A stretch of DNA of 64,000 nt from assembly GCF_000023885.1 (NCBI RefSeq), contig NC_013165.1, positions 1,488,001-1,552,000 on the forward strand, in the 5' to 3' direction. The notes beneath the pieces are model-generated. The model was not told the origin of the DNA and made no database searches. It was given only the letters and a program-made list of their open reading frames with translations. This document shows, piece by piece, positions 18,296 to 29,740 of this stretch. Numbering within the stretch: the first letter of the stretch is position 1; every line of letters starts with the position of its first letter. Both the position numbers and the translations under genes were made by a program. Source of the DNA: Slackia heliotrinireducens DSM 20476. Lineage in GTDB: Bacteria > Actinomycetota > Coriobacteriia > Coriobacteriales > Eggerthellaceae.

Positions 18296-19150
18296 ATGAG
18301 CAAAGACGTTTTCCAACGAAAAGAAGTCAAATACCTGCTTACACTCGAGCAATACGAAACCATACGTCAGGGTTTGGTCGGGCACATGCAGCCGGACATG
18401 TACGGGCGATCGCTCATCCAGAGCGTGTATCTGGACACGCCGGACCGCTCCATCGCCGTGCGGTACGACGGCAAGCAGGTCTATAAAGAGAAGCTGCGCG
18501 TGCGCCGTTACGTCCCGGCCAACAGCAACGTGGTGCCGGCTGCGGATTGCGACGCCGTGTTCGTGGAACTCAAGAAGAAATTCAAGGGCATCACCTACAA
18601 GCGCAGGGTCCATGTGAACGAAGGCGTCGCCGGCGCGCTCATGCTGGCCGACAAGAGTTACCTGGATGCCCTGGATGCCTTCATGCCTGCGCGTTCCGTT
18701 TTGGGCGAACCTGCCCGCACGGCCAAGTCGGTCCAGATAGCTTCGGAGCTTGTCGCCACTCGCGACCGCTACGAAGGACTATGCCCGTCCATGTTGATCA
18801 ACGCCGTTCGCGTGGCTTGGGAGCCGGTCGGGGCGTCTGATGCGAATATTCATTCCGAAGAAACGGCGGGCATCGGAGACGTGCGCATCACGTTCGACGA
18901 ATCGATCGAATACGCCGACCTGCAGCACATCTCCCGCGAAGCGGCCGCGCAGGACTTCGGCTCCTGCTTCGAGGCGCCTTCCCATAGGCTGCTTGAGGAC
19001 GGCCTGGTCCTGATGGAGGTCAAGGTGCTCGGAGCCTACCCCATGTGGCTGAGCGAGCTTTTGAGCTCTGCCAAGGCCGTCAAATCCTCGTATACGAAGT
19101 ACGGAAACGCCGTGAGGGCGCACCTCAGCGGCACCGAGGCTGCAGCATAA
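18296..19150 (+). CDS. VTC-domain protein (polyphosphate polymerase-like)
   Basis: A 284-residue protein of the VTC/CYTH tunnel-fold superfamily. FQRKEVKYLLTLEQYE at the N-terminus, the basic strand YKEKLRVRRY, VFVELKKKFKGITYKRR and the final LMEVKVLG carry the alternating Lys/Arg/Glu residues that bind the triphosphate chain and metal in VTC4-type polymerases. There is no SPX domain. Bacterial members are paired with a DUF4956 membrane protein, as here (16 bases downstream). Polyphosphate synthesis is the family expectation, not shown for this protein. Confidence 0.88.
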   Translation: MSKDVFQRKEVKYLLTLEQYETIRQGLVGHMQPDMYGRSLIQSVYLDTPDRSIAVRYDGKQVYKEKLRVRRYVPANSNVVPAADCDAVFVELKKKFKGITYKRRVHVNEGVAGALMLADKSYLDALDAFMPARSVLGEPARTAKSVQIASELVATRDRYEGLCPSMLINAVRVAWEPVGASDANIHSEETAGIGDVRITFDESIEYADLQHISREAAAQDFGSCFEAPSHRLLEDGLVLMEVKVLGAYPMWLSELLSSAKAVKSSYTKYGNAVRAHLSGTEAAA

Positions 19151-19166
19151 CCCAAGGAGATCCACC

Positions 19167-19862
19167 ATGCTTGACTATGTATTCACTTCGATTCTCGGTT
19201 CCACCGAGTCCGCAGCCGCTGGCGTGACGTCCGGCGACTACTTCCTGTGCACCATCGCGTCCATCCTGCTGGGCCTGATCGTCGCCGTGGTCTACATGTA
19301 CCGCAACAGCTACTCGAAGAGCTTCGTCGTGACCATCGCGCTTCTGCCGGTCATCGTGCAGATGGTGATCATGCTGGTCAACGGCAACATCGGCGCGGGC
19401 GTGGCGGTCATGGGCGTGTTCAATCTGGTACGTTTCCGTTCCATCCCCGGCAGCGCCAAGGACATCGCCAGCGTGTTTCTGTCCATGGCAATAGGCCTGG
19501 CGACGGGCATGGGTTTCCTAAGCCTGGCCATCGTGTTCACCATCATCGTGTCGATACTGAACATCGTGTTCTCCCGCACGTCCTTCGGCAAGAAACCGAT
19601 GCCGCCCAAGGTGCTCTCCATCACGGTTCCTGAGGACCTGGAATTCGAAGGCATGTTCGACGAGGTGTTCACGCGCTACACCGAGGAGAACGAGCTTACC
19701 AGCGTGCAGACCTCCAACATGGGCGCGCTCTACCAGCTGAAATACAACATCCAGATGAAGGAAGGCGAAAGCGAGAAGGCCATGATCGACGAGCTGCGCT
19801 GCCTGAACGGCAACCTGAAGATCTCCTGCGGCCTGGCACCCATCGCCAAGGAGGTGCTGTAA
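19167..19862 (+). CDS. DUF4956 membrane protein
   Basis: A 231-residue protein with four hydrophobic segments in the first 135 residues and a soluble C-terminal domain. VMGVFNLVRFRSIPGSAKDIASVF is the conserved core of DUF4956. Such proteins accompany VTC-domain genes and are thought to act at the membrane with them. AAGGAG lies before the ATG. A 37-codon gene follows four bases after the stop codon. Confidence 0.88.
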   Translation: MLDYVFTSILGSTESAAAGVTSGDYFLCTIASILLGLIVAVVYMYRNSYSKSFVVTIALLPVIVQMVIMLVNGNIGAGVAVMGVFNLVRFRSIPGSAKDIASVFLSMAIGLATGMGFLSLAIVFTIIVSILNIVFSRTSFGKKPMPPKVLSITVPEDLEFEGMFDEVFTRYTEENELTSVQTSNMGALYQLKYNIQMKEGESEKAMIDELRCLNGNLKISCGLAPIAKEVL

Positions 19863-19865
19863 AGC

Positions 19866-19979
19866 ATGAGTGCGCCGGAGCGTTTCAGCGGAAGCACTTT
19901 GGCGAAGCACCTGAGCCTGGAGGTTGCGAAGGTCGGCTGCGTGCTTGTGGCGGTGCTTACGGCCATGGTGTTCAATTGA
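19866..19979 (+). CDS. 37-residue hydrophobic small protein (or truncated gene remnant)
   Basis: ATG 19866 lies 11 bases after AAGGAGG, which is inside the end of the DUF4956 gene. The 37-residue product starts MSAPERFSGSTLAKHL and ends in a hydrophobic stretch, VGCVLVAVLTAMVFN. It may be a small membrane protein of the VTC operon. It may instead be the N-terminus, with signal anchor, of a larger exported protein whose remainder has been lost, since VTC-DUF4956 pairs are often followed by a large exported protein. Both readings are inference. Confidence 0.5.
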   Translation: MSAPERFSGSTLAKHLSLEVAKVGCVLVAVLTAMVFN

Positions 19980-20114
19980 TGCGGTTCTGATCGTAGGCGT
20001 GCAGGTCCGGTTCGATGCGGAGGGGCAAAGGCCCCGATGGATCGGCCGGACTTGTTGCATTCCTGTAGCTTTCGAGACGAATGCAAATATTCGTGCGAAG
20101 TGCAAAACCGCGGG

Positions 20115-20120
20115 TATAAT
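20115..20120 (+). promoter_or_regulatory. -10 box of azlC implying a leaderless mRNA
   Basis: A consensus TATAAT at 20115-20120 ends only nine bases before the azlC ATG (20130). A transcript starting 6-8 bases downstream of the box would begin within a few bases of the start codon. No ribosome-binding site precedes the ATG. The -35 region is poor (TCGTGC). Confidence 0.55.
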
Positions 20121-20129
20121 ACCGAAACT

Positions 20130-20852
20130 ATGACATTGGAAGAGGTAAAAGAAGCATTCAAGGCGGCGTGGCCCATCATGGTGGGCTATATCGTGTTGGG
20201 CCTGCCCTGCGGCATACTGTGCGCCGCAGCGGGCATGGACGTCTGGATGGTTGCGCTCATGGGTGCACTGTTCTATTCCGGCGCAGGTCAATATATGATT
20301 CCGAACATGTGGATGGCCGGCAACCCGATAAGCGCCATCGTGCTTTCGGTCACGTTGGTGAACACGCGTCAGATGCTGTACGGCGCATCGCTGTCGCAGT
20401 TCTGCGGGACGGCCGGCAAATTCCTCACCTTCAATTTCGGGGCGTCGGTCACCGACGAGAGCTTCGGCGTGAACCTGGCCCGTTTCATGAACGGCAACTG
20501 GACGGTGCGCAAGGCTCTGCTGGTCAACATCATGTCGCAGTCCATGTGGTTCTCTTCAAATGTGGTCGGGTGCATCGTCGGCACGGCGATCTCCGTTCCT
20601 GCGGCTTTGGCCTCGTTCGCCATGACGTCTCTGTTCATCTGTCTGCTGTGCATGCAGAAGCTGAGCGTGGAAAACGGCGTGGCTGTCGTCGGATCCATCT
20701 TGGGCGTGATCGTGTGCAAGCTCGCAGGGCTTTCGGGTCCGGCCATTCTGATCGGCGCGCTTGTGGGCGTGTTCTCGGCGCTGGCGTTTTCGCTGCGTCG
20801 CACGGCAAAAGGAAAACCAAGCGGCGCCACCGACATCAAGGTGGTGAGCTGA
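20130..20852 (+). CDS. azlC: AzlC-family branched-chain amino acid exporter subunit
   Basis: A 240-residue membrane protein of the AzlC family, the large subunit of the branched-chain amino acid exporter AzlCD. The N-terminus FKAAWPIMVGYIVLGLPCGIL, followed by LFYSGAGQYMIPNMW and the VTLVNTRQMLYGASLS stretch, is typical. Seven or so transmembrane helices are predicted by eye. The start is placed at ATG 20130. The frame is open upstream, but a TATAAT box sits immediately before this ATG. azlD follows one base after the stop. Confidence 0.92.
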   Translation: MTLEEVKEAFKAAWPIMVGYIVLGLPCGILCAAAGMDVWMVALMGALFYSGAGQYMIPNMWMAGNPISAIVLSVTLVNTRQMLYGASLSQFCGTAGKFLTFNFGASVTDESFGVNLARFMNGNWTVRKALLVNIMSQSMWFSSNVVGCIVGTAISVPAALASFAMTSLFICLLCMQKLSVENGVAVVGSILGVIVCKLAGLSGPAILIGALVGVFSALAFSLRRTAKGKPSGATDIKVVS

Positions 20853-20853
20853 C

Positions 20854-21192
20854 ATGTCTGTGCAGGCCTTCTTCCTCATTTTCGGGCTATGTTCCATCAC
20901 CATGCTCATCAGCCGCGTGGCGCCTATGTTCTTGCTGAAAGGCAAGGAGCTTCCCGACACCTTCGTCACGGCGCTCGGCTTCATTCCGCCTGCAGCATTT
21001 GCGGCTCTTGTCACGAACGACCTCTTTAAACCCGAGCTGTTCAGCCAAGACGTGTCAACGTGGCTCTTCCCGATGATCGCTGCGGCCATCGTCGTGGTGG
21101 TGGGTGTCAAGACCAAATCCATGGCCTGGTGTATCGTCGCGGGCGTCGGCACGTTCGCCGCGCTCATCTACGTGCCGGGTTTGGTGTTCTAA
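20854..21192 (+). CDS. azlD: AzlD-family branched-chain amino acid exporter subunit
   Basis: A 112-residue protein with four hydrophobic segments and the AzlD motif SRVAPMFLLKGKELPDTFVTALGFIPPAAFAAL. It forms the small partner of AzlC. The start codon lies one base after the azlC stop, so expression is coupled. No substrate can be read from the sequence beyond the family expectation. Confidence 0.92.
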   Translation: MSVQAFFLIFGLCSITMLISRVAPMFLLKGKELPDTFVTALGFIPPAAFAALVTNDLFKPELFSQDVSTWLFPMIAAAIVVVVGVKTKSMAWCIVAGVGTFAALIYVPGLVF

Positions 21193-21283
21193 ATACGGTA
21201 CAGGTACGTTGGTGTTGCACGGCTTTCCGTGTTCGTGCTGTGTCCTTTGGCGGATTTCGCCTGCATGCAATACATGAGAACCG

Positions 21284-21352
21284 TATAATCTCTGACTGCA
21301 TATATGCTTGCCATTATGCACGTTGACACTCGGTATATGCATGAACTATCCA
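21284..21352 (+). promoter_or_regulatory. Candidate carAB promoters
   Basis: Two candidates precede carA. One is TATAAT at 21284-21289 with a weak -35. The other is consensus TTGACA at 21323-21328 with TATCCA at 21347-21352, 18 bases apart. No pyrimidine-type attenuator or PyrR-binding hairpin is recognisable in the 198 bases upstream of carA. Confidence 0.45.
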
Positions 21353-21390
21353 TCCTTTAAACCGGTACGGGAGACCGGAAAGGAGCAGCC

Positions 21391-22786
21391 ATGGCAAACC
21401 AGGCACTAGCGAATCAATCATCGAGTCAGGTCATGCGGCAAGAGCGCGAATCGCTCTCGCGCGCGATGCTTGCCGCCACCACCAGGGGGAATGCGGCTCC
21501 CGCCGCACTGGTGCTGGAAGACGGAACGGCTTTCGTCGGCACCTCTTGCGGAGCAGCTGGCGAAGCCACCGGTGAGATCTGCTTCAACACTTCTCTCGAG
21601 GGCTATCTCGAAGTCATTACCGACCCGTCCTATGCGGGCCAAATCGTCACGATGACGTATCCCCAGATCGGCAATTATGGCGTCAACCTTGACGACACGC
21701 AGTCGGCCAAGCCCGCCCTTCGCGGCCTAGTGGTCAACAACATGTGCCGCACGCCTTCCAACTGGCGTTCGGCCCAGTCGCTGCCGGACTTTTTGGTGGA
21801 GCACAATATCGTGGCCATCGAAGGCATCGACACCCGCGCGTTGGTACGCCACATTCGCGACCACGGCGCCCAGAAGGCCATCATCAGCGCCACAGGCACG
21901 GTGGACTTGGACGATCTTGCCGCCAAGGTGGCCGCATCGCCTTCCATCGTGGGCATCAACCTGGCTGAAACGGTGAGCTGCGATGCTCCGTACGCCTTCA
22001 ACGAGCTGCCAGAAAGCCATGCCTTCGCAGTGGCTGCGCCCCTTAAGCCCCGTCATCGCATCGTCGCCTACGACTGCGGCGTCAAGCGTTCCATCCTGCA
22101 GGGCCTGGTCCGCGCAGGCTGCGACGTGCAGGTGGTTCCTTGGAACACGTCTGCCGAAGAGGTGCTGGCCCAGAACCCCGACGGGGTGTTTTTGAGCAAC
22201 GGTCCTGGTGACCCCGATGCGGTGGAGGAGACCTTCACCCAGGTGGAGAAGCTGCTGGGCAAGGTGCCTGTGTTCGGCATCTGCCTTGGCCATCAGATGA
22301 TCAGCCTGGCATGCGGCGCTCAGATCGAGAAGCTGAAGTTCGGCCATCGCGGCGGCAACCAGCCGGTCATGAATCTGATCAGCGGCCGCGTGGAGATCAC
22401 CGCTCAGAACCACGGATTCGGCCTGGTATATCCCAGCTTGGGCGAGCTGATTCCCGAGGAATCCGGCGGCTTCAGCGAGCCCGTTGACGACCTGCGATTC
22501 TGGGTGCGCAACGGCGTGGCCCCCGTGGTGCGCAACCCGCGCTTCGGACGCATTCGCCTGACCCATGTCAATCTCAACGACGGCACCTGCGAGGGCATCC
22601 AGCTTCTCGACGTGCCGGCGTTTTCCGTACAGTACCATCCCGAGGCAAGTCCTGGCCCCACCGACGCCCACTACCTGTTCACGGCGTTCGTGCGGCTGAT
22701 GGATGGCGACCCTGATTATCTCGACATCGACGTGTCCAAGGACCGTCTGGCCGGATGGGTCTTCGGTGCAGAGAAGGAGGCCGCCA

Positions 22787-22794
<8 letters not shown>
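21391..22794 (+). CDS. carA: Carbamoyl-phosphate synthase small subunit
   Basis: A 467-residue glutamine amidotransferase subunit supplying ammonia for carbamoyl phosphate (arginine and pyrimidine synthesis). The N-terminal domain starts after about 38 extra residues rich in Ser, Gln and Ala. The class I GATase domain has the nucleophile in VFGICLGHQ (Cys298) and the His/Glu pair in YHPEASPGP. Between QNHGFGLVY and THVNLNDGT lies an insertion of roughly 35-40 residues containing [14 protein letters not shown] that E. coli and Bacillus CarA lack. The length is therefore about 80-90 residues above typical. AAAGGAGC precedes the ATG, and carB overlaps the 3' end by eight bases. Confidence 0.96.
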
Positions 22795-26068
<3,274 letters not shown>

Positions 26069-26100
26069 CGGCCGACGCGACCGACAAATTATGATTTGAT

Positions 26101-26130
26101 AACCGCCCGCGTGCAGAGCGCGGGCGGTTT
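26101..26130 (+). terminator. Hairpin terminator after carB
   Basis: The perfect 11-bp stem AACCGCCCGCG (26101-26111) and CGCGGGCGGTT (26119-26129) closes a 7-base loop. The T run after it is short. Confidence 0.75.
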
Positions 26131-26172
26131 GGTGTATTGTGGGAGCAATGCATCCGCAGGTTAGGAGTCCAT

Positions 26173-26718
26173 ATGTCCAGAAACATCCTTTTCGCCGTAT
26201 CGGGCGGCATTGCCGCATACAAGGCTTGCGACGCGGTGTCCAAGCTGCGTCAGGCGGGTTGCGAAGTCAGAGTGATCATGACCAAGCATGCCGCCGAGCT
26301 GGTGGCTCCTGCGACATTCGAGGCCCTGACCGGCAACAAAGTGTACACCGATACCTTCGACTTCAGCGACGATGCGTCCATCAAGCATATCGTGTTCGCT
26401 CAGCAGGCTGATGTGTTCGTGGCGGCTCCTGCAACGGCGAACCTGATTGCAAAGTTCGCGCACGGCATTGCGGACGACATGGTCACATCGACGTATTTGG
26501 CGGCAACCTGTCCGGCTGTGGTGTGCCCGTCCATGCACGCCAACATGTATGCCAACACGGCGACGCAGGAGAATCTGAAGACGCTTGAGCGTCGCGGCGT
26601 GATGCTTGTGGGACCTACTGAAGGTCGACTTGCATCGGGCGATATGGGACGTGGACCCCTGGCGCCAGTGAACGAGATTATAGACGCCGTGCTCAAACAG
26701 CTTGAAGCAGTCGAATAA
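26173..26718 (+). CDS. coaC: Phosphopantothenoylcysteine decarboxylase (stand-alone CoaC-type flavoprotein)
   Basis: A 181-residue HFCD flavoprotein. VSGGIAAYKACDAVSKL is the FMN-binding start of the CoaBC decarboxylase half, and AAPATANLIAKFAHGIADD is also typical. The gene ends after this domain, with no CoaB synthetase domain attached. The motif that reads PAMN in E. coli is PSMH here, and the later substrate-clamp Cys region reads RLASGDMGRG. I recall that actinobacterial CoaBC proteins often have PAMH, so this need not mean inactivity. TTAGGAG precedes the ATG. A related HFCD decarboxylase of other function cannot be excluded. Confidence 0.8.
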   Translation: MSRNILFAVSGGIAAYKACDAVSKLRQAGCEVRVIMTKHAAELVAPATFEALTGNKVYTDTFDFSDDASIKHIVFAQQADVFVAAPATANLIAKFAHGIADDMVTSTYLAATCPAVVCPSMHANMYANTATQENLKTLERRGVMLVGPTEGRLASGDMGRGPLAPVNEIIDAVLKQLEAVE

Positions 26719-26750
26719 ATCGTGATTTGATACTGAATACGGATTGAGGC

Positions 26751-27407
26751 CTACACGCCGCGCCTTGGGCACAGGTCGTGGATGGGGCATGTCAGGCATT
26801 TGGGATTTCGGGCGCTGCAGAACTCCCGTCCGAAGTGCACCCATTGGTGGTTGATGTAAAGCCAGTCTGTCTGCGGGTAAACCTTGAGCAGCTTGGCTTC
26901 AACCTTGTCGGGCGTGTCGTCGTTTCGCGTGGCGAAGCCCAAACGGTGGGCGATGCGGAACACGTGGGTGTCCACGGCGATGCCTTGAGCGTTGCGGAAC
27001 GCTTGGCACATGACCACGTTGGCTGTCTTTCGGCCAACGCCGGGAAGGCTCTGCAGGCCCTCCATGGATTCGGGGATTTCTCCGCCGTAGTCGGCGACGA
27101 CCTTCTGGGCGCAGGCGATGAGGTTTTTCGCCTTAGAATGAAAGAACCCCAAAGGATGGATTATGTCTTCCACATCCTGGAGTTTTGCGGCGGCCAGGTC
27201 GGCCGGGGTGGGGTACTTCGCGAACAGCGCAGGCGTCACCTTGTTGACGGCAGCGTCGGTGCATTGGGCGCTTAAGATGACGGCAACGGTCAACGAGAAG
27301 GGGTCTGCGTGGTCAAGCGAGCACTCGCCTTCGCCGTAGATGGCGAACAGGCGCTCTTCGATGGCTGCCGCTCTGGCCCGCATGTTCGTCAGATTCTCTC
27401 GTGCCAT
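26751..27407 (-). CDS. nth: Endonuclease III
   Basis: A 218-residue DNA glycosylase/AP lyase that excises oxidised pyrimidines. The helix-hairpin-helix LPGVGRKTANVV provides Lys127, AVDTHVFR provides Asp146, and the [4Fe-4S] motif C-x6-C-x2-C-x5-C is complete (Cys197, 204, 207, 213). The start at 27407 (MARENLTNMRARA) is chosen because the longer open frame runs into repeat DNA and the ptsI 3' end. It is downstream of ptsI on the same strand, separated by 130 bases of repeats. Confidence 0.96.
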   Translation of the reverse strand: MARENLTNMRARAAAIEERLFAIYGEGECSLDHADPFSLTVAVILSAQCTDAAVNKVTPALFAKYPTPADLAAAKLQDVEDIIHPLGFFHSKAKNLIACAQKVVADYGGEIPESMEGLQSLPGVGRKTANVVMCQAFRNAQGIAVDTHVFRIAHRLGFATRNDDTPDKVEAKLLKVYPQTDWLYINHQWVHFGREFCSARNPKCLTCPIHDLCPRRGV

Positions 27408-27435
27408 CGTTCCCCCTAGGTGGTTCGGTTCGGAG

Positions 27436-27486
27436 TGTGTCAATAGGGACGTTTCATTCTGACACATTTTTGTGTCAACAGGGACG
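27436..27486. repeat. REP-like palindromic element, degenerate copy (downstream of ptsI)
   Basis: TGTGTCAATAGGGACGTTTC is followed by the hairpin TGACACA-TTTT-TGTGTCA (27460-27477) and GGGACG. It is a diverged copy of the larger element at 29288-29361: the left arm and central hairpin are kept, while the right arm is mostly lost. Confidence 0.8.
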
Positions 27487-27500
27487 CATCGCAAAATAAC

Positions 27501-27529
27501 GGGACAAAGGGGACTGTCCCCTTTGTCCC
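27501..27529. repeat. Perfect 14-bp inverted repeat next to the ptsI stop codon
   Basis: GGGACAAAGGGGAC (27501-27514) and GTCCCCTTTGTCCC (27516-27529) flank a single base. It lies nine bases beyond the ptsI stop on the minus strand and could end that transcript. It also resembles dispersed GGGACA palindromes. Function is not determined. Confidence 0.8.
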
Positions 27530-27537
27530 AAACGGTG

Positions 27538-29256
27538 CTAGATGCGGGCGTCGTGGGCCGCTTGCAGCGCCTCGTAGACCTCGGAGGCGGTGGACATGGC
27601 CATGACGCGGTCTGCCAGCTCTTTGGCGTCTTCCACAGTCCAGCCGAAGATCTCCTTGCGGGTTGCAAGGACGCTCGTGGCGGACACGGAGAATTCGCCC
27701 AGGCCGAAAGCGATCCACAGCGGGATGAGCAGAGGATCGGCCGCTGCCTCGCCGCACATGCCGACCATGATGCCTGCGGCGTTGCCGCATTCGATGATGT
27801 TGCGGATGCTGCGCAGCACGGCAGGGTTATAGGTGTTGTACAGGTACCGCACGCGGTCATTGCCGCGGTCGGCCGCCATGGTGTAGCCGGTCAGGTCGTT
27901 GGTGCCGATGCTGAAGAAGTCGGCCTCGGCGGCCAGAAGGTCTGCCACCAGGGCGGCTGCGGGGGTTTCCATCATCACACCCACTTGGATGTCGGGGTTG
28001 TACTCCACGCCTTCGCGGTCGAACTCTTCCATATAACGCTTGACCAGGGCTTTCACCTGACGGATTTCGTCGACGCAGGTGACCAGGGGAACCATGATGC
28101 GGATGTCGCCGAAAGCGCTTGCGCGCAAAAGCGCCCGCAGCTGGGTGCGGTAGACATCCTCGCGTGCCAGGCAGTAGCGGATGGCGCGGAAGCCCATGAA
28201 CGGGTTGTCTTCCTTCTCCATCCCCAGGCACGGCACGTCCTTGTCGCCGCCGATGTCGAGCGTGCGGATGATGACCGGCTTGCCCTTCATGATGAGGGCG
28301 GTCTTCTTGTACGCGTCGAACTGCTGGTCTTCGGTGGGAACCGTAGGGGAGTCCATGAACAGGAATTCCGTACGGAACAGACCGATGCCCTCGGCGTCTT
28401 TGTCGTTGGCCTGGTTGGCGTCGTCCGGCTTGCCGATGTTGGCGAAAAGCTCCTTGTGCACGCCGTCGGCGGTCACCGTTGCGCAGCCGATGAACTTCTT
28501 GAGCTCGCCCTGCTGAACGATAAAGGCATGGCGGGCCTCTTCGGCCTGGGTCAGTGTGGCCTCGTCGGGTTCGGCGATGACGCTGCCCAGCGTGCCGTTC
28601 ACGATGACCTGGGTGCCGTCGGCAAGCTTGCTGCAGACGCCAGGGATACTCAGGATGGCGGGAATCTCCATGGCGCGGGCCAGAATGGCGGAGTGGCTGG
28701 TCATGCCGCCGACCTCGGTGATGACGCCGGCGATGCCGCCCGGTTTGACGCCGGCGGTCATAGAGGGCGTCAGGTCGTGGGTGACCACCACGGTGTCGGC
28801 CGGAAGCTTCGACAGGTCGACTTCGCGCTTGTTCAGCAGCTTGGCAAGGATGCCCGTCTTGATGTCGCGTACGTCGGTGGCGCGCTGCATGAGCAGCTCG
28901 TCGCCGCTGCCTTCGAAGATGCTGGCGAACATGTCGCAGACCTGGGACAGGGCGTCCTCGGCGCAGGTGCCGCCGTCGATGGCTGCGGTCATCTGGCCGG
29001 TCATGCCGGGGTCGGAGATCATGAGGATGTGTCCGGTCAGGATCTCGGCTTCTTTCTCGCCGACGGTTTCCTTCATGGCCTCGGCTTCTGCCTGGGTCTT
29101 TTCGATATAGGCGTCGACGGCTGCCTGGAAGCGGGCCTTTTCAGCCTCGGTGTCGGTCACCGTGTGCGAGACGTATTCGAGGGTGGGTTCCTCGACGATC
29201 ATGACGCGGCCGATGCCGATGCCGGCGGACGCGCCGACGCCGGTCAGTGTCTCCAT
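27538..29256 (-). CDS. ptsI: Phosphoenolpyruvate-protein phosphotransferase (PTS enzyme I)
   Basis: A 572-residue enzyme I that transfers phosphate from PEP to HPr. The phospho-histidine lies in GGMTSHSAILAR (His188). The PEP-binding domain has LFRTEFLFMDS, MGFRAIRYCL and MCGEAAADPLL with the catalytic Cys. ATG 29256 follows AAAGGAGATGACGCC. An ATG six codons earlier has no site. It lies last in the fruK-fruA-ptsH-ptsI run. Palindromic repeats sit directly upstream and downstream of the gene, so a separate transcript or differential mRNA stability is possible. Confidence 0.98.
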   Translation of the reverse strand: METLTGVGASAGIGIGRVMIVEEPTLEYVSHTVTDTEAEKARFQAAVDAYIEKTQAEAEAMKETVGEKEAEILTGHILMISDPGMTGQMTAAIDGGTCAEDALSQVCDMFASIFEGSGDELLMQRATDVRDIKTGILAKLLNKREVDLSKLPADTVVVTHDLTPSMTAGVKPGGIAGVITEVGGMTSHSAILARAMEIPAILSIPGVCSKLADGTQVIVNGTLGSVIAEPDEATLTQAEEARHAFIVQQGELKKFIGCATVTADGVHKELFANIGKPDDANQANDKDAEGIGLFRTEFLFMDSPTVPTEDQQFDAYKKTALIMKGKPVIIRTLDIGGDKDVPCLGMEKEDNPFMGFRAIRYCLAREDVYRTQLRALLRASAFGDIRIMVPLVTCVDEIRQVKALVKRYMEEFDREGVEYNPDIQVGVMMETPAAALVADLLAAEADFFSIGTNDLTGYTMAADRGNDRVRYLYNTYNPAVLRSIRNIIECGNAAGIMVGMCGEAAADPLLIPLWIAFGLGEFSVSATSVLATRKEIFGWTVEDAKELADRVMAMSTASEVYEALQAAHDARI

Positions 29257-29287
29257 GGCGTCATCTCCTTTCATGTGTGGCGATGCG

Positions 29288-29361
29288 GGGATGTGTCAGT
29301 AGGGACGTTTCCAACTGACACAAAAATGTGTCAAAAGGAAACGTCCCTACTGACACATCCC
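29288..29361. repeat. REP-like nested palindrome between ptsH and ptsI
   Basis: Two perfect 25-base arms (29288-29312 and 29337-29361, each containing TAGGGACGTTTCC or its complement) enclose a second hairpin, TGACACA-AAAA-TGTGTCA (29316-29333). Transcribed from either strand it would fold into a long stem with an inner hairpin. A degenerate copy lies at 27436-27486. Confidence 0.9.
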
Positions 29362-29414
29362 GTTACAAAAAGGAGCGCGCATCGAGGGACGCGCGCTCCA
29401 GGCTGATCGGTGGC

Positions 29415-29681
29415 TTACAGGTCGCCCAGGCCGGATTCGATCGCCTCGGCGGCGCAGGCCAGGGCCTCGGCCTCGTCGGGGCCGTCGGCGACGATGTCGA
29501 TGGTGTCGCCGCACTTGATGCAGGCGGCCATGATGCCCATCAGGCTCTTGGCGTCGGTCTCAACGCCGTTCTTGACCAACTTGACGGAGCTTTCGAACTT
29601 GGCCAGGTTGCCGGCGAAGATGCCTGCGGGACGCATGTGGAATCCCTGGGGGTTGATCAGCGTTACCGTTTTAGAAACCAT
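29415..29681 (-). CDS. ptsH: Phosphocarrier protein HPr
   Basis: An 88-residue HPr. The phosphorylated histidine is His15 in PQGFHMRPAG. Ser46 in AKSLMGIMA occupies the regulatory serine position of Gram-positive HPr, although no HPr kinase gene is visible here. It carries phosphate from enzyme I to the fructose enzyme II encoded just upstream (fruA). AAAGGA precedes the ATG. Confidence 0.97.
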   Translation of the reverse strand: MVSKTVTLINPQGFHMRPAGIFAGNLAKFESSVKLVKNGVETDAKSLMGIMAACIKCGDTIDIVADGPDEAEALACAAEAIESGLGDL

Positions 29682-29740
29682 GTCAGTGTCCTTTCACTCT
29701 GTGAACGGTTTACCTATAGCAGCTTACGCATTGCGTACGG

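Noticed and set aside
26173-26718. CoaC judged inactive because PAMN and the clamp Cys are changed
   Set aside because: As far as I recall, actinobacterial CoaBC proteins commonly have His at this position, so the deviation is not evidence of loss of function.
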